Shown: positions 47,761 through 60,020 of the stretch, one piece after another
Numbering within the stretch: the stretch's first letter is position 1
Layout of the letters: every line of letters starts with the position of its first letter
NCBI GenBank assembly: GCA_025716815.1
Contig: JAIXMN010000011.1
Coordinates: 372,001-436,000, forward strand
Direction of reading: 5' to 3'
Length of the DNA stretch: 64,000 nucleotides
DNA from: Dichotomocladium elegans
Taxonomy: Eukaryota > Mucoromycota > Mucoromycetes > Mucorales > Lichtheimiaceae
Made by a program: the position numbers and the translations under genes
The notes under the pieces: generated by a model
Told to the model about the DNA's origin: nothing
Database searches by the model: none
The model's input: the letters and a program-made list of their open reading frames with translations, nothing else

Positions 47761-48008
47761 GCTCTTCAACGACATGACCTTGGCCATCGTCGTAAAAAAA
47801 AATAGATTGCTCATTTCAGAATGTAAAAGTTTATAAAGAGAAAGAGTCATAAGGATGGGATGGATTCGTGACATCTTTCCGTGTATGCATGTGATATTCG
47901 ATTTGTCGTCACGCGTAAAGATTTCTGGGCAAAATGCGATTTGTATTTTCGCGATCCTGCGACTTCCAGAACTGGCAGGGTGCGACTTTGATTTTGAAAA
48001 ATATTGTA

Positions 48009-48329
48009 TAAATATATAAACCTGTGAACTAGGGTCGAAAAGAAAGGTGGATGATGTGGAGAAGCTATAGATACGGGCCTTAGATATACAATGGGAAGAA
48101 TGCTCCCCCCACCTTAGAAAAAATAAACATATAGAGCGGTGTGAGTATGTGGGAAGGGAAGTGAATGTGTATGAAATAATTAGTTTCCGAATCTTGAATA
48201 CAAGGATAAATGATGGTAGCCCCAGCTCATGTACATGGACGTAATCACGTAATTATAGAAAGGAAATTGGTATAGACGGGGTAAGAAGTATGAACAGAAA
48301 CAAGTAAGGGTGAGTACGTTGAATGATCT
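48009..48329. other. flank between element end and Pumilio gene
   Basis: AT-rich DNA with no coding signal; it contains the Pumilio 3' UTR. Confidence 0.5.
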
Positions 48330-51300
48330 TCAATACAATGCTTTGTCGTCTGCCACCGTTGATCCATCTTTCGCTGGAAGAGGCTCGGGGGAGCTCGTTA
48401 CAGACTTAGTTTCGCCATTCTCCTGTTGTGCAAAACTAGTCAAGGGAAGCAACTTTTCAACCTCTATTACTCGATATGTGAGCGATTCTACTATACACTC
48501 TGCATTTCAAGAACTTACTTTGTGTTAGGTGCTTTCCATACGTATATTTTCTGACAGAATGAAGATGCATCCTGATCCTGCTAACAAGGAGATCTCGTTG
48601 ATCCGGATCATCCACCACATCCAACATTTTCTGCAAAACGTAGTTTGCATATTGGTCTTTCATAAGGGCAAGGAGAGGTGAAGAGCTAATATCATTGTCG
48701 AGATTAGATCGTATAACTACCAATGTTTGAAATGAGATAGGGAAAACTCACCCATCAGGTCTTGTCTGGAGAACTTCGTCAATAAGCGCCCGACGGTCTT
48801 CGACACGTCCATACGCTACGCACTTCTCAACGACGTTGCTCGCAAATTTATGCTTGCTCAATTGGAGAACATGTCCACGTATCTTTCCAATAATTAACTC
48901 CTTGTCATCGCTTTTGCCATGTTCAAGAATATGCTGAACAACATAATTGCCGTATTGGTCTTGTACCAGCTGGTTTGTGCAGCGATGGAGTTCATCCAGG
49001 AGCTCCGCCTATACGTGCAGGCAAAGGCCAATGTCAGTAAAACAATCGACATTGAAGCGAAAATGTATCATGCGACTCACAGTTTGTTGCTCAGGGCAAT
49101 GTTCAAACATGCGTTGAATAACCCTGCAGCCATAAGGATGTGTTGCCAGGTGATACACCTGGTTGTGGAAGGTATCAATGATAAATTGGATGTGCTGAGC
49201 AGGAACACGCTCAATGGCTTTTTGGACGACATGATTGCCATTCTGATCCTTAACACATTTCAAAACGTTTCCATCGAGTTCACGGATGATGATAGCTTGT
49301 TGATCCACCAAAACGTGTTCTAGAGCCTGTAATGTAGGTAAATATCCATGGCCGCGCAATTGCAATCATGTAACCTTTTGTATACCTTCTGGACGACACG
49401 ACAACCGTACATCTGCAGAGACAACGAAAGAATGTGCCCTTCCATTTGCTTTGCAAGGATGGTCTTCTGCGCCTGACTGCCGTGCTCAAATAATTTTTGG
49501 ATCACATAATTTCCAAAAACATCCGTCATAAGCTGTAGGCAATTTGGAAGTATCTCGTCGAAAACAAGCTGTTTATCATCGCTGCTGGCCGTTTCAAGTT
49601 TCTGCTGAATAAATCGAGATCCGTGTTGATCACCGCTGAACTCGACAACATGATTAACAATATCCTAAGCAGATGGGTCAGTATTACTAAAACATATCCA
49701 ATATTTTCAATAGTGTTTTTCTTTGATGGAAGTACCTTCAGTTCATACTTCCTATTCTTATTACTTCGGAACTCTTCGAGTAGCGGGCTTCGGATGATTT
49801 GAACAACATCTGGGGATGCAAGTGGCATAGCTTCGTGGGCAGCCAGCAAGTGCGCACGATTAGGCTGATTCATCACACCACTGGCTACGGGAGGCATCGC
49901 ATACGGTGCATACGGACCCATGTTGCGTAACATCTGGTTGCGAAGAAGAAGGAGTTGCTCCTGCTGCATCATAATCTGACGTTGGCGCGTCTGCAATTGT
50001 CTCAACAAACGCTCGTCGAGACTATCCTGAGGAAGGTCATACATGGCCATCCCATTTCGGCCGATCAGGTAGCCACCCGCTTCGCTCGCCGGCCATTGTT
50101 CTCCTTGGTCATGACCAAGCTCTGTACTTATTTGCATGTTTGACAAAGCACTTAATGAAGGTGTAGAAGGGAACTTGCTAAGCTGCTGCTGTTGTCTATC
50201 GCGCTGTTGCTGCAGCCGATGCATAGGGTTGGGTTGCTTATCCATGTATCCTCCCAAATCGTCGTTGAACCTATCTTCGAAACCGAGGCCGACATATGCT
50301 GAAGGTGAGACGGCCCCAGTTCTCCCATCAATGTCAAATGAACCATTTGCTGAATGATGATGCATTAGCTCAGGTGAGTATAAAGATCAGGTATCGACGA
50401 TGAAATACCTGGAGACATCATCCTCGTAGGCGTACCATTGCTACTCCATCCCATGGAAGTAGGGCTATCATTCATCATAATATCCAAACTCTGTTGAGGA
50501 GGTTTTACCCCACCTTGGCGATTTATACGCTGCGGATAACGCTGTTGCTGCGTCAAGCGATTGTTTTTAACATCATCTCCGCTGTGGAACGCCTAGTATT
50601 CTTCTTTGAGAACAATATTCAGATTCAATGATCGGCATTACCTTTTCATTGAGATTCAAGCCACCCATTCCGAAAAGCATGTCATTATATTCTTGAGAAT
50701 CTGGACCAACGCGACCACGCTGCCCATTCATATGATTTCCTGGTGGTGTCGAATTGGCCCGAGGTGGAGGCGAGGTGGTGAAATTGTGTGGAACAGAGGG
50801 TGACATGATTGGCGTCATTTGGTATTGGTGTTCAAAGGACGCATTATTTCTTATTTGCGCATATTCTGCTTGTAGTTGCTGGTGGTGGTGATGGGGTTGA
50901 TGGGTGCCTATCATTAATTGTTGAGCACGATATGCATCGAGGCGATCACCCGCTGCGGCTCGAGTGTTCGCTGACGATGAATGCATCATTGATACACGCC
51001 CTTGTTGTTCAAAATCACTATTTAACCGCCCCATCATTGGATCTTGTTTTGACCTTCCTGGGTTAAATGGCGATGCTGTACGGCTTGGTATCTACAGACG
51101 GGAAAAGTCAGATATCTCTGTGCATTTCTGCAAGGTTCGTGAAAAAGAAGAATTACCCCCTGGTCAGGATCTATTGAGCCATCCCCATCTAAATTGCCAT
51201 GCATATTTGGTGACATGAGGCCGGGTGCGTTCCACATCCGCTCGAACTTCTCATGCTCGTTTCCACCGGGGCTATTTGTTTCAACAAAAGCATCAAAATA

Positions 51301-52003
51301 GCTGTCATGATCTAGATCAGAGATCTTGAATTAGTTCGATCCTTTTTGTGTCACAGTATCACATGAGTCATGGATGCCGGAAGAAAAGAAGCGTCACACG
51401 CGTTGCTTCCTTCTGGAAAAACGAAGGCTTACTTATTTCGTTATTGCCAAACGTTCTAATTCCATCGGTGGCAGGCACCATCTGATTCGGAGTAGAGGAC
51501 CACGCTTGGCGCGCTGAGTTCAAGAGTGATGTTCCAACGTCATTGCTAATATGGTCCCAATGGCGCTGGTGACTATTGAATCGCATACCCTCACCAAGTG
51601 GAGTTGTTGCCACCGACGATGACGCGTCGCCCAGTTGGCGAGGAGCCATGAACTTCTCATGTAATGTATAGTTGAGAAGATTGGGATCGGGCGGTGCACT
51701 GCTTGAACGGTGTTCAAAGTCCCGGGGCGAGTCTCCATAATCATCACTGTCAAAATCGGTTCCTCGGTCTCTCATAAGAGCTGCGAGCTATAGAGATTGG
51801 CAAGAGGAAAGCGATACAGGCGTTCAATAATTTGTGATGGGCTTTCCTCGCATCAAGAATCCTACCTGGCCTTGAGGCTGGTTTCTTGCCTGTGGCTGTT
51901 GGATATCCAATTGCGGTTGCGAGCGAGGAGGGAAGTGGAGCTGTTGCTGTTGCTGCGGCCTCACAAGCCCAGAATATTCGGTCATAAATGCATTTCTTTG
52001 CAT
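48330..52003 (-). CDS. Pumilio/PUF-domain RNA-binding protein
   Basis: Cytoplasmic 3'-UTR-binding repressor. Multi-exon gene from ATG 52001-52003 ([20 protein letters not shown]) to a stop at 48330. A long disordered N-terminal region (Gln/Asn/Ser/Pro-rich) precedes a C-terminal Pumilio homology domain of eight repeats, with introns between repeats. Base-contact triads in order: [23 protein letters not shown] (across an intron), [40 protein letters not shown]. These are the canonical PUM1/2 side chains, predicting a UGUANAUA target. The C-terminus is KYTYGKHL then about 45 polar residues. No break was seen. The N-terminal exon borders (51000-51400) are only roughly placed. Confidence 0.92.
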
Positions 52004-53708
52004 TGCTCCTGCTTATATCTCTGATAGATCAATTAAGCAAACGTATATCAGAATAGATAGGGAGAGTTGTCAAATAAGTGGAAAGGTCAATTCTCTGTGA
52101 ACGTATGGAGACGAGAGAAAGAAAAAAAGGAGCTGATTACAACACAATATTAGTAGATTACAAGTGATGACAGGGGGCACAAGGTAAAGTGCCCTCGCCA
52201 GGAACAGGTACCAGAAGAAGAGAAGAGTGACAGGAAGAAAACAAAAGAGAGAAAGGGAGGCGCTGCGTGAAGTGACCGATTGTAACGGAGATGGAGTTAT
52301 TATCTTTGGAATGAATATTCTGTGCGTGAGAGTGAGAAGAGAAGGATTGCACACGGTGATGTGGTCGGTGCAACCTGTCCAAATAAAAGGTGTGACTCTA
52401 TGGCGAGGGAGGAAGGGAAGGGAGAAGAAAGAAGAGAGCAAGAAATAGGAAGAGTCCACAACAGCAGCTTTTTTTGCCCAGCAAATGAAATAAAGTTGGT
52501 GGCGAGCGTCCGCATACTTATCCCGCAAGGCACAAATGGAGCCGTCGCTTTTTAGCGCAGAAAGACCTTTCTGCTGATCTTCTTTTCCAAACAGGACATG
52601 GCCAGCGCCGCTAGGATCGCTTGAATAGAGATTTATATGTTTACTTGCGGCATTTGCTACAGAAAGTATAAACAGGTAATTCCCATAGATGATGTAGAAA
52701 AAGATTACGTCTTCGCTCCATTAGACAACTTCCAAGCTGTCCTGTGTCCGTGCTCATCAGAAATGGCAACCGATTTTGGTGACACTGCACGTTTACAAGA
52801 GCGGTTATTTTCACTCCGATCAGACCACAACCCAACCGTACGGTTTTGCCTCAGATCATGGGCATGCATATATCCTCATGGAAGATATGTTCTTAGTTGT
52901 CAATTTGCCGTTTGGACGGCTTGATCCTTACTGGCTTGATAAGCTGAAATCTTGTACCGGACAACATAGGGAGCAAATACAAAAACCGTACATGTCGTTA
53001 CACATTTAAATGGCATCTTGAGAGATTACCAAGGTTACACCATTCTCTCGATTAATCATCAAATACTCACACCCTCTTCTTTGTGAGCATACCGCGGTAT
53101 TTACCTGCAGCATCCCATCTTAATGTCCAAGTGAAATACAATATAAAACGCTCGTGGGCAAGGCTTCCCCCTTTTTCTAACAAGTCTCATACACATACTG
53201 TCGTTCTGAGCGAGCATTTGTGATCTCCGTACATCCATTTTGAACCTCAATATATGGTCCAATAACCCAACAAGAACCATAGCAATAACGATTTTGTGTA
53301 CACCTATGCGACAAACAAACCATCTAAGCACAATCTGGGGTTAGGCACTGGATTGTCATGTGAAGAAAAGAGTTTTGCGGTCGCTTATTTAGCACGTGGT
53401 GTGAAGACGTAGAGCACCCCTGGCTCGTGCGCGAACAACCATCAAACTTAACATTTGCACGACAAGTCACAGACGTCGCTTCTATATTACCATCTCAACA
53501 TCGTATACGCCAAACCCGGTTATAAATGGTGTTTACTTGAGATGACAAACCGATATGAAGGATATCCCGTCATTACGCACAAAAAGAAAGAGCTTTAGCT
53601 TTAAATGATGAAAACCTTATTCATATAAGCCATCCTGATGAACCCGCGATATGATCCCACTTACTTTTAGATATGAACCATTTCAGAAGGCTCTATGTTC
53701 TTTGCTTC
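52004..53708. other. 1.7-kb intergenic stretch
   Basis: Contains the Pumilio promoter/5' UTR (purine-rich on the plus strand, 52190-52450). Overlapping plus frames at 52637-53009 switch reading frame and match nothing I know; they could be an old decayed gene. No feature is called. Confidence 0.4.
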
Positions 53709-54246
53709 TTATGTGGTTGACTGTTTACCTTTTTTATGGCAGAATACGGAAATTTTATTTAGTACATATTGATGGTAGGGATCATTGCCAATGACTACCT
53801 TAGAAATCATCTGCTCATCTGTTAGGGTTCTCTTTTGTCTCTCGGACGCTGATAAGGTATCATATGCTTCTGTGCGTGGTGTATCATAGGTATATCCACA
53901 AACGACGCACTGCATGTGGTTAAAGACAGGATCACACATCAATGGTATCTGATTTAACTCATGTCAGCCTCAGCGAGAATGTAGGCGAGGAACATACTGC
54001 ATAACATGTCTCGTTCACGCAGATATCACTCAAAAGAATCCATCGCAAAAGCAATTTTTCGGCAATTAGTTTTGATGCTTGTTCGGACTGTTCTTGTCGA
54101 CTTTTAAGCTGAGAATATGTCGCCCCCGCGCCGAGAATGTCGTTTTGGACATTCATTGGTGAAATTTGATCGTTGCATTCGCGCGATTTTGGTTGTTCTT
54201 CACATTGTGGCGGCATAAACGCATCCGATTCAATACAGAAAGACAT
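53709..54246 (-). CDS. ZNRD2/SSSCA1-like (AUTOAG1 domain) zinc-ribbon protein
   Basis: Two exons (54246-53998, 53948-53709) give about 162 aa. The core, KLIAEKLLLRWILLSDICVNETCYA then IPLMCDPVFNHMQCVVCGYTY, matches the Sjogren/scleroderma autoantigen 1 fold. That fold is 'K..LL.GW..L...C....C..PLM......CV.CG', a small zinc ribbon with four Cys. The second Cys pair (CVVC) is in exon 2. The N-terminal 55 residues are polar and the tail after TEAYDTLSASERQKRTL is basic and helical. Family members are small proteins of unclear cellular role. The ribbon is not interrupted. Confidence 0.72.
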
Positions 54247-57200
54247 GCTCGCACTGATTCAGCTACTTAAAATATGATTAGGGAATCATGTATCCATTGC
54301 ACCCGTCGCAAAGCGGCCATTTATACGAACTCAAGAAGACCAGTTTATCGTGCAGGGAAAGCCAGAGGAAGATTATTTGACTGCATAAAAATTAAGCACC
54401 GATGGGCTGAAACCGCTTGGCCAATGATCCTGGTTTCGCTGGTGATAATTTGATAAGGGAAAAGTATTGCAGCGGTCTACCTACCTAGGCTTTTACCGCA
54501 ATCTTCATGCCTTTGCCTGTCCATAGCCTTCCGCTCTACTTTTCTGCTTTAGGTTGACCAGGCCATTGGCAAGCGACTGTCATTTGAGCGGTAGATCCTC
54601 CCAAGGAATTTTCTAGAGACGTAATTTGCCCAAAAGTTCTGAAGATACATAGTTTATATGATTCACAGCCAGCTCCCGACTTTGCGAGCTTGGTTAACAA
54701 CACTTCTCTGTAGTGCTTATTACACTTTTTCGAGTTACATATCGATAGAGCATGAAATCATTAAGCATGTGGGGAAATTTACAGCACGATAGAACCCGTA
54801 TTATAGTAAGTCGTAATAGATACTACTGGAATTCCAGGGATGTGGATATGGAACAAGGAGTAGACATGTTTTAAAAACCGTGAAACCCTCATTCTGTAAT
54901 TAGGTCAGCAATTAATAGTCCTGAGTTCATGGATTAAATATGCTTTGCCAGGTGCTCCTCTTCAACAATGCGAACTCAGTCTTTTAAATTTCACTATATA
55001 TGCATCCAAATGTGTTATGTTTTTCTACAATTACTGCATCAGCGTATAATTGGAGGGCATCCAACTCACTGGGATGATTTTTAGTTTTCGGTTAAAGGCC
55101 GATTACGTAAATAGAGGAAATTGGAGAGTTCGTAGCGATTAATTACCAATGCTCATCAGGATAAATCATATTATTTCTAAATGACTACTAACATTTGGAT
55201 ATGTACTATTGGTAATACTAGTGAGATTACACTATCTGAGTATATATGCGGTTGGAGTGATTGTGTGTAAACAGACAATAGGAGATCGTGAGCGACAAAA
55301 GATAATATGAAGAAACATGTACAGTATATACCCAACCATTATCGGAGTGGCTCACACTGTTTAAAATATTAATTACCAGTTCATCCACGAGAATTTTAGT
55401 ATTGCGACTCAAACCATTCAGGACACTATAGGAACCTTCTTTATACCTTTTAGAGCTACACTAGTATTGGGTCGAAGTTTGTCATTTTTACTCACAGCAA
55501 AAAAGAGTATTTTGTGGATAGTTTGCAGCATAGTCTCGACAATCTCGGTGAGAAATGATACTGCTCAGCTTAAGTTTTAAAGACTGTTATGGCTTGGTTT
55601 TTAAGAAAAGGAATTAATATCTATTGCGATATTACAACAGAAACAATACCTGCGGATTTTTGAATATATTTTCTTGTAGTGCTATAGTGAGGCCATGCAC
55701 TATCTACAAGAGTATTCTTTACTTACATAGGTACTGGAGAGCGCAGCCTCACTTTTTTATTCTGTTGTGGATGGTGATTCCAGTGGTTTTTGGAAAACTG
55801 ACTGGAACTGGTGTTTTGCTCTGTTTAAACTCAGGTTTATGCTATGCAACTCAGGGCATAAACCAGCATTTGAGCGCAGTATACGCGTACACAAAATCCG
55901 GTGTTCTATCAGGCAGGAACGGCAGCAGTAACTGTATGGTCCTGCTTCGGCCCTGCCTGACGCGCCATAAAATTCAGCCAGGAAAGACCATACAAAATCG
56001 TCAGGCAGTTCTGCTTTGTTCATTAAGAAGGACCATACAAAACCGTCATGTAGAAGCTTCCTTCATATGGATCTGATTTGCCAGTGTAGTCTCCCTTTTA
56101 TTCAATCTGATGATTGTAAACAATACTCATCTTCTTGATTATTGGATGCAGGCTTAATGCCATGAAATACGAAATATTCATATTGGGATGTTCTCATCTT
56201 GGTATTGGTCATCATTGGCTTTCTTAAGGCGCCCTTTATAGACGAATGATTCACAAAAAAGAAATATGTCTAAACTATTTCTTTATTACTCACCAACACC
56301 AAAACTGCTACACGTACTATTCTCTTTACTGCATTCTTCTTTACTATATGATATTGGGATATATAGTATCACAGCACTTTACCTTCAAGTTTGATAAGTA
56401 AATGCTGCAATACTTATTCAAAAGAAGGGAACGAGGAACACACAAATCTTTACGGATATCTTCTTGCCTCAAATCAGAGTGCGTGTATGACTGTTCGTCA
56501 TCAAGCAGGCGTAAAGCTAAGTATACCAATCGGGATAAAATTGCTAGATCCAACCGAAGGCGATGTACCAAGTCCACCAGAGCCCGGATCCTCCTTGTAA
56601 GAAATACGTTTAGTGTTACAAATATAGCAAGAAATATAGCACCTACCTACTCAATAACCGAATGTTTTCGAGTAAGAGTTCAGGATCATTTTTTGAGCCT
56701 TTCAAATAAGAGACTACACTGGAAAAGTTAAGGCTATGTTGCTAGTAAGAGCAATTAAAGATCCTCCGCTCACTCCGTGAATAAATCTGAGAGCAGCTTC
56801 TTCGAGATATCGAACAGTGCGTCTAGCCTGATTAATGAAAAGAAGACAATTGAGCGGTAGTTCTTCTGATTAGTATATGTAGACATCGAGTACCTTATTC
56901 ATATTGTACCAAGCTGAATCGCAAGTGGATAACATTTCTATTCAAAAATAGTTGCTAGACTATATCCCCTTCCTGAGTTTTTGACTTACCCTATGCTGAA
57001 TGATAAGCTGAAAAGAAATGAAATGGGGAGGTAGGTTGCCGCCGAGCTGCCCGGTCCGTTTCACTATTCTTAAGATCTAACGAGCGACAACATTGCCCTC
57101 TCCAAAAAGTCACTGCATTCTCGACAATTTCGATACATGCTACGGACAGAAGAGCGTGCCGACTCTCTTGGAGAGCAAATGAAACGGTGCCATTTATCGT

Positions 57201-58636
57201 GTTTTTGATTTGGAATGAGCAAGGCTAAAAGTTGGTTGATCAGTAGTGTCGTGTTTTGGAATTTTTTGTTAAGCCGAGATACTCAGAATACGATGAAACT
57301 CGTGGATGTCTTTATTCGAACAAAGTCGGAATCCGTTACACAGGTGTCTACACAATTCATAGAAGATATCTTAACTTGGGTTGACTAGGTACTCTGAAAT
57401 GGTGGTACTATTATGCATAAGGTGGTCATATGTACAGATGACCGATATCCGGGTTTACATGTCCTTGTCCCATTCAGACCATCCTCACGTCGGTAAAATC
57501 TCATAAAAATCTAGTGAGAGAAAAATAGAAGGAAAAAGACCCTGGAAATGGATCTGGTTATAGCGCGGTGCTATGATCCTTCATTCCGTAATCACCCATC
57601 GGACATGGATCCAAGATACACAGACCAGGAGCAAGCACCTGTGTCTAGAGGTCTCGGCGATATGCTACATAGAAAGCAGTTGAAAGATTCATGATTCTTT
57701 ATTCAATGTGAAGTGCAAACTCGCTCTGAAAAAACCCCAATTGATTAGAAATACATGAAGTACACCTTCATATTATTATCTTAGGGTACTAGGAAGCTCA
57801 ACCTGGGGTAACTACAGCGGTTTGAAAAACAATGACCTGCATATGGCGCACAAGATGGATAAGGAGGAAAGGGCCATATGCTTGCCGGCTATGTAAGCTA
57901 ACTCCATATTCAATACCATGAAAACACCCTCAACTTCACGACAGATGTTTCTCTGGTGTAGATATAAAAAGACTGACTTAACTGAATCAGAATCGCCAAC
58001 AGTGTCTCCAATAAATCAACACTTTTGGGGACTATCTTCCTCACTAGCAATTATCAGAGAAACTTGAACATTGACGTGCTAATCTCCATCTTACCAGGAA
58101 TGGATTGATCATCCTCTGACATCAATGTACTATCAGTGGCAGTCCGATTAGCGCGCCATTGCTTAGCAGTACTTTCTGAGTTCCATTCTTTCAATTCTGT
58201 TTACATTGGACTCATTTGTACTTTAGCATAAATTGAAGTCCTACTCTCTCTTATCGCTTAATCAGCATACGTAATGTTGTTTTTCATAAATGATGTTGTT
58301 TCTGTACAAGCAACAGGGGTAATTGTTCAATGAGAGCCCGCATTAGAAGTAATATGTGTTCGGCTCACTCATAACTCGGGTGTATCTGTTTGCTTTTTAA
58401 AAAATGCCTGTGCACATGTGCATGATAGGCATTGAGTACATGAAGTGGCCGATTAAGAACACTGATAATTTGGAAAAGCGATAGAAGTACCAACTAGCCT
58501 TATATTTTTATTCCATTTTCGTAAAAGAAAAATTGAAAGTAGAAGGATAAGAAAGTTTTGCCTGAAGTACCACAGTGTTCCAACCGGGAGAGCGGGAAGG
58601 AACCACAAATTATAAACACAGCCGCAAGCACGTCTA
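54247..58636. other. 4.4-kb gene-poor region
   Basis: AT-rich. I find no frame with family character. Small structures are seen: a perfect 9-bp inverted repeat GGTTTATGC/GCATAAACC near 55832-55864, direct repeats of GACCATACAAAA.CGTCA at about 55986-56048, and a copy (57470-57510) of sequence found at the transposase breakpoint at 47233-47275. A 150-codon plus frame at 55624-56076 is probably chance. Confidence 0.45.
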
Positions 58637-58709
58637 GCCCCCTTGGCTCAGTTGGCAGAGCGTCGCTCTCGTAAAGCGAAGGTCACTGGTTCGATTCCAG
58701 TAGTGGGCA
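58637..58709 (+). tRNA. tRNA-Thr (anticodon CGT)
   Basis: A 73-nt cloverleaf can be folded. The D arm is GCTC...GAGC, the anticodon arm is TCGCT-CTCGTAA-AGCGA (anticodon CGT, reads ACG), the variable loop has five bases, and the T arm is ACTGG-TTCGATT-CCAGT. The acceptor is GCCCCCT/AGTGGGC with one C-T mismatch at the fifth pair, then discriminator A. No intron. The downstream hairpin CAGAAC...GTTCTG and T-rich tract suit Pol III termination. Confidence 0.9.
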
Positions 58710-59884
58710 CTCAGAACTAAAAAAGTTCTGATGTTTCATTTTTCCGTGGCGATCATTGGTCACGTGACCTGCTATTTTCTTGTGCAGAATCTAACAAAGG
58801 CAAATTGCTAACCATGGTCCAGCGCATGAATCAAATGCCACTTTGTTGGTATCCTTGCGGAGATATCATAAAAACGATAGTTTCATGAATTTTTGTATCA
58901 TCTGTTGCGCTTTCCACGCTGTAACACATCAGGACGTTCATTCCTTACCACGTCCATGAATGGCTCAGATTCTCAATGGCGCGCGTAACTTCTCCAAGGC
59001 TGGTCACAAGAGTGAGTTACATCGGGTGTGGACATGACCTGAGGACGATCAAATAGATGTAACGCTCATATATGGTCCATAGCATCAGAGAAATGGCTCC
59101 ATTGGCTTATCTATTGCACCACACGCTTCCCAGCGAATGACGAACTCAATCCCTGACTATTATCTTGACAAGTTGTTAAGGAGTACTTTAATGGATTGTT
59201 TCTTTTTTTAAAAAAAAAAATTAGCGCCGAAGAGCACCTTAAGGCGATTGCTTGGTTCTGGATCGTCTGCTGATTTATAAATGCATACCAATCTGCCAAA
59301 GTGCAAGTTCAACAACATAGAGTTGAAGTTTACTGGGTTACCAGTGAATATGCAGGTAATTGTAACTTTCAACTTCAAAGGTAAGGTAACCCATCGTAAT
59401 TTCCCATTAATTGCTATGTCACTCACTGACTTGATAAAATGAATTGGAAGCAATTCGCGTTTGATCTACTGGACACATAAATAATGTATGGCATTAAAGA
59501 GGATAAAACACGCTTGATTCAAACACTAGCCTTGGTACCACCCAGCCAAGAAATGTCCTTTGTGTTCATAAGGATGCATTTAATTTCGGCGTCGGTACAG
59601 TAACTTTGCAAGAAGGTGATAATGGGAGGCCAACATATCCTGGTGTCTAAATACAAGATGGTTTACTTGGTGGACCACAACTACCCTACCTAAAGAAGCG
59701 GACTATTTGGGTAAGCTAAATGCATTGCGCTTTTGGTTACTATTGATTGAACTTCAGTTTTATTCAGCGTATACAGCTCGCCTCTCATCCACTTATTTTT
59801 GACACAAGTTAAGTTCACATTGAGCTACCGCTGGTGGATTGCAGAAATTAAACCGCGCGGTTATGAACTATCGAATATATAGTG
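58710..59884. other. intergenic, no gene assigned
   Basis: AT-rich. Minus frames at 59111-59299 and 59208-59453 have no recognisable motif. Confidence 0.4.
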
Positions 59885-60020
59885 TTTTCCCAAAATTGAG
59901 GTCGTGCCCTAGCAATACTGATGTCGCCGGATCGCAAAAGTAGAAGTCAGATTTGCCCAGAAAACAACAAAGTGATGACAAAGCACGGAGAAAGATGATG
60001 AATCTTTATATCGATTTGCG
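59885..60020 (-). repeat. inverted copy of the element right end (locus 3, outer)
   Basis: Contains GCCGGATCGCAAAAGTAGAA and the following 80 bp (GTCAGATTT..GCCCAGAAAACAACAAAGTGATGACAAAGC). This is the reverse complement of 61545-61635 at nearly every position, preceded by a TAGTGTTTTCC-like end. Confidence 0.75.

Larger units (their letters stand above)
44556..48008. mobile_element. composite TA-flanked element with Fanzor relic and transposase fragment (locus 2)
   Basis: The left end TACTTCATTTTCAAAAATAA (from 44556) and the right end, reverse-complemented TACAATATTTTTCAAAATCA (to 48008), form an imperfect terminal inverted repeat. Each is preceded by TA (44554-44555 and 48009-48010), which fits a TA target duplication of Tc1/mariner/IS630 type. 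Inside, on the minus strand, are a transposase N-terminal fragment (about 47270-47760) and a nearly complete but degenerate Fanzor (44792-46959). The right-end block GCGATCCTGCGACTT is shared with locus 1 (19441-19455), and a variant with locus 3 (61621-61635). The left-end block GGTAAAAAGATTTCG is shared with locus 3 (near 61178). Confidence 0.65.

Noticed and set aside
52637..53009. Overlapping plus frames as a gene
   Set aside because: They switch frame without splice sites and I recognise no domain.
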